DNA of 64,000 nucleotides, from contig JAKCPI010009509.1 in assembly GCA_023213315.1 (NCBI GenBank), forward strand, positions 1 through 64,000, given 5' to 3'. How positions within the stretch are numbered: the first letter of the stretch is position 1; every line of letters begins with the position of its first letter. The DNA comes from Euborellia annulipes. Its lineage: Eukaryota > Arthropoda > Insecta > Dermaptera > Anisolabididae. The notes beneath the pieces were generated by a model. The model was not told the origin of the DNA. It saw nothing but the letters and a program-made list of their open reading frames with translations, and searched no databases. This document shows, in pieces, positions 34,574-46,016 of this stretch. Made by a program: the position numbers and the translations under genes.

Positions 34574-35879
34574 TTTTTAAACAATTTGAATTAGGACGTT
34601 TAATAGTTCAAAGGATGGACAAATTAATAAAATAAAAGTATTAAGTTTATTTCTCGGAGGATAGTACCGTACAGAAATAGTTTCCTGCAATCAGGGGGGG
34701 GGGACAAGCCTATGGAAGAATTTGGAGTGCTTTTAGAGATTTAGTTCCTATGTTCAGAATGAATTAATGAACGACAACCTTATTCTGAGATGGGGCTAGT
34801 GTCGCCTGCTTGGTTCGCGTGAGCATGCGCACTAGGCACCAAGCCTCAAATAACTGGCAAACAACAACACCCATATCGGCCATTTGTAAAAAAAAGTGTC
34901 AACAACGTGAAATTACATTCATAACCTTAATTTAAGGGGTCGCTGTATCAGATTTTTTAAACACACCACTTTTTTTACTACATGATGTCCCTTCCCGTTT
35001 ATTCCCTGCCTGTAATAATCCTGACAGAAATGCTAGAACAAGGATGACAATTTTATGTGATATTTAGTGGATATCACAGATCATAAACATATAATTGAAT
35101 TGAATCTCCAAATTCAATTCAATTAGAATTTTTAATTGTTTTATATTTTTTATAATTAGATTATTTCAAATTATTTAGCTTTTTGTTTTGGTGTTAACCA
35201 TAAAAAGAACCTAGAGGTGTGGCGAGGCGGCAGATATAAAAAATATATATTTTCTTTATGAGATTAACAAAACAAATCATTTCTATTTAAAATTTTGTGC
35301 AAAAGATAAATCAGGATTGTAAATTAAGAAATTTAGTCTTACAAGTTAGATTATTTGAAAACTCACAAAAAGAAACACCTGAATTTTAACTTGTAGAGTA
35401 AGGTGGCATGGACGTACCCAGCGAGGGGCAGAGGGGGGCAGCTGCCCCCCCCTAGAAGCAACAAAAAAAAAAATTAAATGTTTATAAAGTGATGAAACGA
35501 AACAAAATTGGTGGATGGCGACGGGAAATGATTCTTTTTGTTAGGACTCGAGGGTTTTTAGGCCTTTAATTCGAAGGCTTTACCCCTCTATATAAAAAAT
35601 AGCTATGTCACAATCTGGACGACCATGATCTGCCCCCCCCCTGGACGACCATGATCTGACTATGCCTCCCCCTAGTTTTGATCCTGGGTACGCCCATGGT
35701 TGTAACACATGAAATGTTCGATTTTTTAAATCTTAATCTTTATAGAGGATTAAAGCGATGTCCGTTGGTTCCTAGAAAAATATTTTTTATCTGTAATAAA
35801 CAGTTGTTAATCCTCTATTTGCTACTATGTTTCTTTTTTTCTCTAAGTAGGCATAAATATTTTAGTTTAATTTTAATCG

Positions 35880-36256
35880 TGGCCATAGAAATACGCGATT
35901 TCCTTTTATGAGTACAAACTCGGCCATTCCGCTGCCATAAAGCAAGGAATATTAATCATGCGTTTGGTGAAGAAAGTTCTAATGAAAGAACCATCCGTCG
36001 TTGGTTTACAAAATTTTCTTCCGAAGATACGACGCTAGACGCCCCCGTCGACACCCTGACGTTCGTTCAGCTTGTGCGGAACCCAGGAATCTAGCTCTTT
36101 TACCTTTCCAATCAATTTTAAATGCCTGGAAACTGTCTTATGATTTGTGCCTAGCTTTGACGCAAGTTCTCTGACTGTCCACAGCTTTTTTAAGATCTTC
36201 GTCGTCCAGGCAGCCTGGGAGTTTGTACTCTTAAAAAAAAATTGTTCGGAACACAC
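35880..36256. pseudogene. Mariner transposase remnant with inverted inner block
   Basis: Plus strand 35880-36040 encodes, with a frameshift near 35910, the mariner N-terminal helix-turn-helix region (ARNINHAFGEES, ERTIRRWFTKF). The next expected part (TVRELASKLG, KTVSRHLKLIGKVKEL, SWVPHKLNE) lies on the minus strand at 36256-36041. The order is that of one transposase, but the second block is flipped. The catalytic DD(D) region is absent. Non-functional. Confidence 0.85.
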
Positions 36257-36477
36257 GCGTTTCCATGGTCACGATCCACTATAAAGATTAAGATTTAAAA
36301 AATCAGACATTTCATGTCATACAACCCAATATTTTATTCAAACTTCAGCCCTCTTAGGATAGAACCTATTTCTGATATGTTAAATTCAAAAACAATTTTA
36401 GTAACTACTTCCACACTTACTAAATGGAAATATCCATTGCAAACAAAAGAAAGTGATCCCCCCTCCACGTGGCCCAG

Positions 36478-36760
36478 AGACTGACAGATGTCAATATTGA
36501 TAGTTTTAAAGCCACGGGGCGCGGGTTCGGATCCCAGGTAGTTCGATGAATTTTTATTTAAATCATTTGGTACGAAATGGTCTAAATAAATGTGGCTTCA
36601 TAACGGCGCTACAGGGGGCTTCGGGGCAAGCCCCCCGCCCCCGACAATGCTGCCCTCCTAGATGCCCCCCCCAATTTTTTTTTTGTTTCTTTCTTCATAT
36701 ATATGTATATTGTCCCTATATGGCCTAAGATGCCGAAAAGACATAAAAAAAGGGAAATAT
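36478..36760 (+). repeat. SINE-like unit interrupted by G/C-rich insert
   Basis: GGCGCGGGTTCGGATCCCAG is a good B-box-like head, followed by ATTTAAATCATTTGGT and CTAAATAAATGTGGC. The tail AAGATGCCGAAAAGACAT is separated by a G/C-rich insert (about 36600-36720) with G and C runs typical of TIR element ends. Confidence 0.55.
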
Positions 36761-37199
36761 TTTTTTTACCAAATATTCCATTTGTGAAAAGGAAATAGCT
36801 CAAAGCAAAAGGAATTAGCGCAATTATCCTCCAGTGAATATCATTGTACGAGCTTAACATAAGATGAAGAGCAATCGCAAGTCCTTTCGGGATGGAGCCA
36901 AAAGGTTTTAGTATTAATATTTTTGCTTTCATTTGTTATAAATTCATATTTTATCTAAATTTCATTCTTTCTCTTTTTCTTTTTCATAAAAAAAAAAAAA
37001 AAAAACTTTACGATGAGTTTTAAGCATTAATTGAATTTTATGAGAATAATTTTTTTTTTCTGAAAATTTAAAAAAAATGCTTCGTTATCAAAAAGTCTAT
37101 CTTGACAATTTATTCAAATTAAAATTTCATGTCTAAATTATACATCCAGAGAGGAGTTCCTTGTGAATATGGAAATATTAAATTGATTTTTAAATTAAT

Positions 37200-37487
37200 T
37201 TAATTCGATCCTTTTTTCTCTCTCTCTAAAAATGCTCTTCGTTTTCTTGACTTTTTTACTTTTTTTTTTTTTTGAATCTCAATTCTTGTAATTGCCAAGA
37301 GGTGTGGGCAGAATACAATTAAGCAATTTAAGTGGATGCAATTGCCTTTCAATGGAATCGGATTCTCGCAAGTTGAGCATTCAAGCATCAAATGTTGCCA
37401 TCCGGCTGGCTTGCTTAATTGTGCTTCAACTTTGCCGCGCATTCTAATTATTATATTTAATGCAACCACGAGAATCAATACAATCAT
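37200..37487 (-). other. Complex-sequence island, possible small ORF
   Basis: Less AT-rich and non-repetitive compared with surroundings. An ATG at 37487 opens 95 codons with a hydrophobic start and two Cys pairs, ending in a Lys/Arg-rich low-complexity tail. No family recognised and no splice structure seen. Could equally be conserved noncoding DNA. Confidence 0.2.
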
Positions 37488-37689
37488 ATTTATAAAATCG
37501 CAACATAATTATACGAATATTTCATATATAAATACCGTATAATATAAAATCCACATACATTTTGGATTTGTCTACTAAAAAAAAAATAATTTTTTACTTT
37601 AAGCGTGAAGGAAATGAGCTACGAGATTGAAATGTTATAATTAAGTTAGTTAATTTCCTAAGTCGTGAAAATATGCTTTTTAAACAAAA

Positions 37690-38175
37690 TAGGCCAAAAA
37701 ACACTAATACTTTACTGATGTACTTTTTCAGTTTTTTTTTCGATTTTCTCAAAATTAGCTCCAACAATTTTGTTTAAAATTCATAAATCAATTATTTTTT
37801 ACATGCTCTTTAAAATGTAAATTCTCATTTTGCCCTTGTAATCTTTTGAAGTACACTTTACTCTTGTACTTCATAGGATTGGAAATGGTTGCCATGGAAA
37901 CAGAGTATAAATGTTTTCCCATTTTGATTAAAATTAATAAATCAACTATTTTTTTAGATGCCCTTTAAAAATTATATCATTAAAATTTTTCGTGGAAATT
38001 GTTTGAAGTATAAATACAATTTACTGATGTATTTCAGATTTTTACCTATGAAATTCATGTGGTCAAGTTTGGAAGTGAGGTGCTATGGGAAACTAAATAT
38101 ATGTCGACACAAAAATCTGGTGTGACACCGAAGGGTAAGAGAAAGTTGTGTGCCGTACGTTAGTGACACCAGATT
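37690..38175 (-). repeat. ACTTTCTCTTACC-family copy
   Basis: From ACTAATACTTTACTGATGTA through CATGGAAACAGAGTATAAA to the hairpin terminus with GGTAAGAGAAAGTTGTG and a flanking CACCAGATTTTT. Confidence 0.8.
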
Positions 38176-38179
38176 TTTT

Positions 38180-39300
38180 AAATTTTATATTTCAAATTCT
38201 TATTCTTTGATTGTTGATAAATCATTTATATTATGGCTACATCAGTTAAATTTTATTGATTCATAGAATAAAGGTAATATATAAATACTCTTTTAATCGG
38301 GTTAATTGGCAAACAACGAAAGCTTTTTTCAAATGAAATTTATGTGAGCGAATGTAAAAGCAAAATACTCGTATTAAAAAAAATGAGGCAGAGAGAAGGG
38401 AAGGCTTTCAATTGGTTAGCCATCATAATTTTATAAACGACGCGTTGGTCTCGATTCATTTCCATTTTTTAAATTTAAAGCTAATTGATTGACTGATTGA
38501 CGAATCGGATTTAAAAACAAGCTCGTTTAAGTAATTTCCGGCTATAAGGAAACGTCGACATTGGTTTTTGTTTTGTGACAAAGGGCATTAATGCTTGCAT
38601 GAATGTTCCTCATGCATGAACTCTCTTAAAGAATCATTCATCTTGTCAATTAATTAGCCATACCAAGACGCTTGACATGGGCTCAATGCCTCCATTTGAC
38701 ATTGAGATTATTTTTTAATAACGGTAGTTGACAATCAATGGTTTTGTTACAATTTATTTTCTATTTAAGGAAGGTAAAGAAAGAATTAGAATTGTTCGCT
38801 TGTTGATACTGAACAGAGGAGTTGGCAGCCAATAAGTGAGCCTCTATATTAAATAAAAACTCTCGAGTGTTTCGGCTTTATTCTACAAATGCCATCATCA
38901 CTCAATTAGAGCTGGGAAGTCATACATTAATTAATATTTAAGTTGTTCGCTTATTATTAAGGATCTAAAGCGGTTCGTCTAAATCTCTAGCCAATCAGAA
39001 AGCTTATTTTGAACTGTCACGTCTCTCATTGGATTATTTTGTCCGTTTTTTTTTTTAAACAATTTATTTGACATATATAATATTTTCATTTTTAAATAAA
39101 AAATAAATTTTTTTCTAATAGAAATTTTTTTGAATTTCAAAAAAATGCGTCGCTTCCTGGACCCCCTTACTCGCCATTGACGAGAAATTATCCACCTTGG
39201 GCTGGTAAGTTCATTACTAATTTAGGATAACTACATAAATAATTTCCTCTTCTTTATAAAAGGGGGTTGCCTACCCCTAATCCCAATCAATGATAGCATA
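38180..39300. other. Gene-free interval
   Basis: AT-rich. Minus-strand GTGATGATGGC...GCCGAAACACTC near 38860-38895 resembles a hammerhead relative that has lost its cleavage site. Nothing else supported. Confidence 0.4.
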
Positions 39301-39309
39301 CCCATTTTA

Positions 39310-39735
39310 CGTTTTACGTCTCTGGTTGGTTCCTAACTTAAATATAAAATTTCAACCCCCTAGCTCTTTTCGTTCTTCCATGTTGCGAAAACCACTTTTT
39401 TAGACTCAGGGGACCACAAAACGGATATATCCATCGACATCGAATTTTTGACATGAATCCAATATTTTCTATATATAGGGGAGAGGGAGGACATTGGGAC
39501 ACGAGGCACATTGGGACATTCGAATTTTAGCTCTACTAAATATAAAGTTTGAGTTGTACTTTTTGACCGTTAGGGTGCATTAAGTACCCATTTTATTAAG
39601 AAAAAATTTTCTATAATAAAATGGGCACATTTAGTAGAGATAAAATTCGAATGTCCCAATGTGCCTCGTGTCCCAATGTCCCCCCTGTCCCCTACATATA
39701 TATTCCCTTAACTAAGAGAAAGTAAAAAGTAATTT
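39310..39735 (+). repeat. ACTTTCTCTTACC-family 3' part split by a TIR element
   Basis: ACTTAAATATAAAATTTCAA to the CTATATA zone at 39477, resuming at 39693 and ending AAGAGAAAGTAAAA. The gap is the element 39478-39692. Confidence 0.75.
39478..39692. mobile_element. Fold-back TIR element, 215 bp
   Basis: Left GGGGAGAGGGAGGACATTGG and the complementary right end CCCCCTGTCCCC share about 60 bp of inverted repeat with internal GACACGAGGCACATTGGGAC. It sits in a TATATA stretch of the host repeat, so a TA duplication is probable. Too short to encode anything. Confidence 0.85.
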
Positions 39736-40259
39736 CATTAAAATATATATTAATATAATCTAACTCTCCAATTATAAATTTTTAATTAATATTTTACAAT
39801 TGCTAGAGCTACAGATCAAATGAAGAGACAGAGAGGAAATAAAATATTTCAATATAAGCCTATTGACTTTTAATTAATTAATAAAATTAAACAAAATAAA
39901 TTTATATTTAAAATTTTAAATTCTCTATAAGTGGATTAGTGGTTATAAAAATTTAATTTATAATTATATTTATACAAATATAATTATATAAATGTTAAGT
40001 ACAGAGCTTGATAATGTCTTTGATTTAGGGGCTTACTAAGGGCCTGTTGCTTCAGTTCTATTAATAGTTGACTAGCTATCCCTCGGATTAGCTTGTTGAT
40101 TATAACTTTCGCGTCTTTTTATTTCTAGTTAAGATACTCATATGATTAAATAATGGCCCAGATCGTATTTAGCTAGCTAAGACCCAAAGGCTTAACTAAG
40201 GGATGAAATTAGAAACACAAGCCTTGTTTATTTTTTCTTTTTAGAAATTTTTAAATTTT

Positions 40260-40310
40260 TGTAAAAAATTCTTTCTCTCTATATATTTCTTATATAGGGT
40301 AAGAGAAAAT
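40260..40310 (+). repeat. ACTTTCTCTTACC-family 3' tail fragment
   Basis: CTTTCTCTCTATATATTTC followed by GGGTAAGAGAAAATA, the family's 3' terminus without its body. Confidence 0.6.
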
Positions 40311-40627
40311 AAAAAAATTAGATTTAAATAATTATTTTAATTAATTTTAATTTTAAATTTTAATAATTTTTATAAATGATGTTGTTTATTAAACACTGCA
40401 CTGAGGGGAAAGGGAACCGATGAAAATCTTAGCTTTTGAAGCGGCTGATAGCTTATAGGGTAACAATGTCTTCTTAACTTGGTAACAAAACAAAAATATT
40501 TTAACGTTGTGTTTAATATAAAATTGGCCTCCTTAATCTCACAAGCAAGGTTATGATTTTGATAGCTTTGAAATAAAAGCAACATTTCAACGTCGCTGTT
40601 AAAACTTTGTTTAGAAAATAGCATTTT

Positions 40628-40960
40628 TTTAACCCTGATTGTTTTTACATTACTTTTTAACCCCCATTTGTTTAATTTAAATTTTAACGTCTGTTTTTAG
40701 AGAATAGACCTGAATAAGCTTTTGATCAAAATCGGCCAAAAAGTACTAGTACTCTACTAATGTACTTTTTCACTTTTTTTCAAAGTTTGCTCCGATTTTA
40801 ATTAAAAGTCAAAAACCAATTATTTTTTAGATGCTCTTTAAAATGTATATTCTCATTTTTGCCCTTAAAATCTTATGAAGACCACTTTACTCTTGAACTT
40901 CATAGGAAAAATAAGAGAAATGATTGACATGGTAGCAAAATATAAATATTTTCCCATGTT
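40628..40960 (-). repeat. Adjacent fragments of two TIR families
   Basis: 40628-40712 matches, inverted, the left end of 46973-47559 (TTTTAACGTCTGTTTTTAG, AGAATAGACCTG). 40713-40960 is a minus-strand fragment of the ACTTTCTCTTACC family. Confidence 0.65.
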
Positions 40961-40973
40961 TTTACACCCCAAT

Positions 40974-41159
40974 TTACATCCCTAATTTTACACCTTCTTT
41001 CTTTGCCTTAATCCCGCGGTGCGGGGTCGGCGGAGGGGGTGGGGGTTTTGCGACTGGCCCGTCGCTCAGTCTGACGCCTGTTGAAAATATAGAAGCGAAG
41101 TGACTGACACGTAAAGAAAAGTACTGCCAATCCCAGCTAGGGCAGCTCGTGGTCGCCAT
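40974..41159 (-). promoter_or_regulatory. GC-rich patch with AAGATGGCGACC, possible promoter or first exon
   Basis: Minus strand: AACAAGATGGCGACC at about 41165-41150 combines a YY1-like motif with a good start context and opens 61 codons (MATTSCPSWDWQYF...) ending at a stop at 40974. The patch is GC-rich with a G run at 41030-41045. No downstream exon or recognisable domain, so this may be only a CpG promoter or a repeat end. Confidence 0.25.
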
Positions 41160-41169
41160 CTTGTTTAAA

Positions 41170-42345
41170 ATATAATAAAGATTTTGAAGAGAATTTCAAC
41201 TTGATTGTAAAAAATAAGCTAGTTATTTGACAGTTTTCCCCCTGCTAGCTCACTCTTGTGAGTTGCATAAAATTATCAAAAAATAAATTAGTTCCGTTTC
41301 TTAAAATCTCTGCAACCTTTCATGTTATCCATTTATATGTGAATATTAAAAATTCGTGAAATGTTTTCATTATTTATAAAGCAACAATTGCTGACTAAAT
41401 TAACACTTGATCCTAACTCGTGCCAACAAAATTAGTGTGTGACCCCTTAGAAAGGAAAAGCTAATGTATTTTATTTTTCTCGCAATTTCTATGCTTACTT
41501 GATATGTGATCTGAATCTGTAATAAACTATAAACATATTATTTCCGTTCAGACTTGTATAGCTATACATTTTAACCAGCTGTTTATCTCACTGATGAAAA
41601 TGCCTCATGTTTTTGATTTACATCTATTAATGGAATTTAAAAATTTTATAAAGGAAAAATTACAATTTTCGAGTACCTAGGCGGTAAAATGTATCTACTT
41701 TTAGAGATTAAAAAAAAAAAAAAATTTGCGTTTCTTAACAATACCTTCTCTAGAATATTCTTTTTGAAAAATTATCCCCTCTAGGGGCAAGTTGACTCGA
41801 ATCTAACAAGATCAGGAGGCCTCCCTTGAACACTCTAAATGGAAGCTGACTCTTAGAATTGTGGGACGATTTCTTTTTATATTTTACTTGGTGGAGTCAT
41901 TGAGACTCGAAGTAAAATTTTTTTCACTGCATTGATTTCTTTTTTCAGTCAATTAATGAAAATAGAAATCAGCTTTTAGATTTGAAATTTAATTGTTAGT
42001 TATTTTTAAAGATTTAGTTCTTTTGCACTAATCTCATGCACTAATTGAATTAATAATATAATAATCATATACACACAGAAATAGTTTTAAAATTTGATTA
42101 AAAATAGATAAACTTTAAAAATGTTACAAATTTACCCAAAAAAATTAAAAATAACGTCATTGAGCGATCACATCATAAAAGGACCCGGCTCGCTAAAAAA
42201 CCTACAATTGTTACTTTATAGTAGGCCTACCTGGTATATGCCCGTACAAATATCTAATTTCGAAAAAAAACCTATTTATTTTTTAATAGAAGAATTAAAT
42301 TCAAGTACACAAGGTTTTGTGTTTCAATGATATATTTATTTAATA
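41170..42345. other. Gene-free AT-rich interval
   Basis: No repeat boundary, RNA or gene could be supported; open frames are short and low complexity. Confidence 0.4.
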
Positions 42346-42349
42346 TTAA

Positions 42350-42394
42350 CACTTTATACGCATTTCGACACCATACGTGTCATCTTCGGAAGTG
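42350..42394 (-). ncRNA. Hammerhead-like motif, CCGAAGA variant
   Basis: Minus strand: stem I CACTT/AAGTG, core CCGAAGA (consensus CTGANGA with U4 to C), stem II GACAC/GTGTC with loop GTATG, then GAAATGCG instead of GAAACGTC. The stems are well formed but both core boxes deviate. Confidence 0.4.
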
Positions 42395-42710
42395 AATTAC
42401 ATACTATGTATGGACAAAAAATGCAAACTTGTATTATTAACTAATGACAACTCTATTTATATATATATATAAAATTTAAATATCGGCGTTCTAATTAGTA
42501 AAGTGTAGCTCCACTTTTTTCTGAAAATCATTTTTTTGTATTTTCTATTGAAAAATATCAATCTCCTTATGCCCTTATGAATTTTTCAGTTCGAAAATTT
42601 GCAGCACGAAAAGTGTTTAACATTGGCTCTAACAATGACAATGAAATGTTTTTTGGCTCTCCTGAAAAATAAACAAAAATGAACTTTTCTAATTAGAACG
42701 TCGATATGCT

Positions 42711-42763
42711 CTTTGAAGGCTGAAGATGGCAGGGTTGATCCCAGCCGAAACGTCCCAATAAAG
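42711..42763 (+). ncRNA. Type I hammerhead ribozyme, minimal helix III
   Basis: Stem I: CTTT/AAAG outer and GG/CC inner. Core CTGAAGA (42720-42726). Stem II GGC-A-GGG paired with CCC-A-GCC, loop TTGAT. GAAACGTC (42747-42754), predicted cleavage between 42754 and 42755. Followed by AATAAAGG and a TTTGGCTG tail. All core positions intact. Confidence 0.82.
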
Positions 42764-42880
42764 GGTGTTTATTACTAAATAGAGGCTCAATTATTTGGCT
42801 GTATCCTCTTTCATATTAAACATGTCAGCTACAGCCACGATCTCTTATTCAATTTATTAATTTTTGTATGCATCGCTTTG

Positions 42881-42930
42881 TCGTCCAATGCATTGAAGAT
42901 GGGAGCGAAGCGTTCTCGAAACGTCAACGA
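42881..42930 (+). ncRNA. Hammerhead-like motif, C3 mutated
   Basis: TTGAAGA replaces CTGAAGA. Stem II GGGAGC/GTTCTC pairs with G-U wobbles, and GAAACGTC at 42918-42925 is intact. Stem I is poor. Loss of C3 should abolish cleavage. Confidence 0.5.
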
Positions 42931-42954
42931 AAATAATTTGAGAATTTTTTCTTT

Positions 42955-43330
42955 AAAAGAATATATTTTCAACGGCTTTAGTTAAGGCCATCTTCGGAAC
43001 TGATAGATGTCATTATATATATACATTTATATTTGGTATTGTATTACGTATTGACTCTTGGTGTACCACAAAAATTTTTTTATCATATCTTGCAAATTTG
43101 GTATCGGAAACGATATAGTGACTGGCTAATGAACAGTCTATTTGAGCGTTGGTTGAAAAATTCCTTCCTTTTCAAACAAGGCTCTATCTAGTTAAAAAAT
43201 TTTTTGTTTAAGAAAAATTTTTTCTTTTCTCTTTATGTTACACCAGAGGTCATACGTAATCCAATACCAAATATAAATTTATATACAAGATGACATCTAA
43301 CAGCTCCGAAGATCGAAATCAGAATTATAT
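42955..43330. repeat. Inverted pair with CCGAAGA half-cores
   Basis: The minus-strand motif near 43000-42965 (CAGTTCCGAAGATGGCC) mirrors plus-strand CAGCTCCGAAGAT near 43302. Between them TTGGTATTGTATTACGTA and TACGTAATCCAATACCAA form inverted arms. The 3' GAAAC box is lost in both. Confidence 0.6.
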
Positions 43331-43439
43331 TTTAGACTCGGCCACCAAAATTGAATAAATTAAGTATGGTACTTTCGTAAATAATACCGGTATATCTGCC
43401 CTATTGTATTTCTTTAGCTGTGTCTTAAATTTTTGGCTA

Positions 43440-45940
43440 AGTAAAGAGGTCGCGAGCCCGAAGGGCTGGGGACCGCCATAACATCTCATGTCTTACTAAT
43501 TCTCTCATTAGATCAGGGGGGGGTGCGACCTGTTGACGAGCCTTGCATTCTACATTATTTTTTTTTTTAAATAATAATATTAACTCTAAATTTTCCTTAA
43601 TAAACAATAGTTATATAGTAATTAAAAAAGAGAATATTAATATAAAAAAAGACGTTTCTCTAATGAATGCAAATCTAAGGATTTGAAACTCAAGCGATAG
43701 GGTCTATACATTAACAATGAATCTATTTGGTGAAGCCCTCAAGCATTGTCTTTACGAAACAGAGATTTAATACCCTGCATCCACAATGCAAATCGCGCTT
43801 TAATTAAATTTCCACCAATTCTCGAAATAAGTATCTTCAATAATTTACTCGATAATAACAATAATAATAATTTCTGTCGATTTTAATTAACTCAGCAGGT
43901 GAGGGTGGGGAGGGGGGTAAGATATTTGGTGTGATGTTTGGCATCCTGATGCTGATCCGTCAAGAAAATGACAACGAGTCCTTTTAATTTTGCCCTAAAG
44001 AGGAATGAGGCCTTTGAGGGTCGCAAGGGAGCAACCCTCCTCAACCCCTTTATCCCTGGAGTCCTGGAGACCAGGAGTCATGGGGGATGCCTTGCGTTCC
44101 TGCCAGGGCTCCAGGCTTTCCCCGATACACCAACTATTCCTGTTATTTGCTAACTCTTCAACTAATATCATTCTTGTCACCGTTTTTATAAATAATAAAA
44201 AAAAAAATTACTTTCATTGAGGTAAAAAATTTGTTTTGCTTGAATGATTAATAAGCTAGGCATTGTTAGATGGATTAGTGTGTAGAAGAACGTGTCTGTA
44301 GCGAATTGAGCAAAAATCTTTGGTGATCTTTTTATAGTTTCAAAGGGTGCATTCAAATATTATCGAGAAGAGGGAATAAAATTCAAGTGGTCTTTGAGCC
44401 TCGCAAGGGGACAAAAAACATTTTATAAACGGTTATAAATACCTTTTTCTGTTGATTCTTTTCAAAATCTTTATTATATTTTTAACGAAAAATTAATCAG
44501 CGGGGCTGCAAAACTTTCCCGTTCTTCTTTTAACTCTCTACTATATTTTTATAAAATATAGCAACGCATTTTTATTACGTTACTTGACGAATTCTGCCAA
44601 TTTCTTTAAGCCGCGTAAAAGAACTTCGTTCAAAAAAAAAAAAAAGAAAACAATTCAAATTGATAAAAAAATGTCATTTTGTCTATGACTTATCTGAATC
44701 ACCTTAAGATGATACTTATAACCATTAGCAAATTTTTTTTTCCTCGTTTTTATTAGAATAAATCCTCGCTCAATGGACTGTTATAAAATGTATTCTAGGA
44801 CTGGATGCAAACGTCTTAATTATTACCGCTTCGTTTCAAAATATTTAGTCCAGGGGATGATGAGTAATTCGTGGTTAAATATTTAACACTCATTTAATCC
44901 ATTCACTGCCCGCCGTTTCACTCCCCTTTTAATAGGCCTACCATCTTACAACCACCAAGGACTATAAATTTTCCAAACTTTATCCTTATCCGAAGGGTGA
45001 TTTCAAAGATTTAAGCAAAGGCTTATAATTTTAAGAATAACACACGTTAATGATTAATATTAATTAGAATAAATATTTTTTTAGATAAAATTATAATACG
45101 AAATTTGATAAGCCACAACAAATCCATTACTAAATTGTTTTTTCAACAATTACGAATCCATTCCTCACTCCACAAACCAAAAAGCTTCATACACACTCAC
45201 ATATACAAACGCTCTTTAAGATTTTTTTTCATTTCTGAGGTCCTTTTAACCTGAAGCGCAGAAACAAAGTGCCTATCAATGGAATGGCGCCATTAAAATT
45301 CTCTAAGAAAAAACCATTGCATTGATGACTATGCCCGCGAGTGTTTGTCAATTTTATAATAATAATTGTTAATTAGTGATAGGCTACAATTATATTGTAT
45401 ATTTAATTTAATAAAGTAGTGATGAAAAAATATTTAGTTTACTATTTTTTAATTTATTTGTCAGTTTAAAGTTGAGCAAGATTCAAACATATGATTTTGT
45501 AGTTCAAAGAAACTCTAGAACTACAGTATTCCAGAGAGAGAGAGATGAGTGAAACTTGCAAGCCAATCGCAATCGGCTCTACAACAACTTTAAGCCTTTC
45601 GAATCAGCTTGACGACTTAGAAAAGTTTTTAAAAATAGTCAAATGTGTAGGTAGTTCACCTCTGAGTCGTTTTTTTTCCTTTTCCCCTTTAATAAAACAA
45701 CAGTTATTTATGAGGAGAAGATCACAATCACTTGGGAGACCAATCAATATCCTCCAAAAAACTTTTTGAAAAATGAATATTACAATATTTAGAATATAGT
45801 GAAGATAAATATATTGAAAAATTAACTGTAGAAATTATGAGAAAAAAATTAACTTTGATTTTAAAATAAATATACTTGTGAATTAGTGTAAGAAGTATAT
45901 TATTCATTAATCTGGCTGCTAGTGTTTTTAAGTAATTGTG
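43440..45940. other. Mostly unassigned interval with a GC-richer island
   Basis: 43990-44140 is GC-rich and non-repetitive (CTGGAGTCCTGGAGACCAGG), with overlapping short frames on both strands but no recognisable protein. A short C/G hairpin lies at 43450-43470. The rest is AT-rich with no feature seen. Confidence 0.35.
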
Positions 45941-46016
45941 TTTACACACACACACAGAGACGCAGACATAATTCCAAAAATGTTTTTTTATAGTATACGA
46001 GTAAGTCTTGGGAAAG

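Larger units (their letters stand above)
31839..35698. mobile_element. 3.86-kb hAT-like element carrying a zinc-finger gene
   Basis: Left end CATGGGCGTACCCAG, right end CTGGGTACGCCCATG: perfect 15-bp inverted repeats. Flanks 31831-31838 and 35699-35706 are both GTTGTAAC, exact 8 bp as expected for hAT. Removing the element joins the flanks into a mariner terminal repeat that matches its partner at 36280-36329, independently confirming the insertion. Inside is the complete three-exon C2H2 gene on the minus strand. A second left-type terminus (CATGGACGTACCCAG) at 35405 shows the right-hand 294 bp looks like a solo short element, so this may be a composite of two short elements around captured DNA. 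No hAT transposase is visible. Confidence 0.8.
31827..36329. mobile_element. Mariner-like relic, interrupted by hAT-like element
   Basis: Terminal repeats: the left is split between 31827-31838 and 35707-about 35745, the right is about 36280-36329. They agree at about 47 of 51 positions (for example TTGGGTTGTA, ACATGAAATGT, TTAAATCTTAATCTTTATAG). TA follows the right end; the left junction is ambiguous by a base. Transposase debris between them is described separately. Confidence 0.8.

Noticed and set aside
45545..45769. 74-codon plus-strand frame starting with ATG
   Set aside because: No homology recognised, no splice partners, surrounding DNA unstructured.
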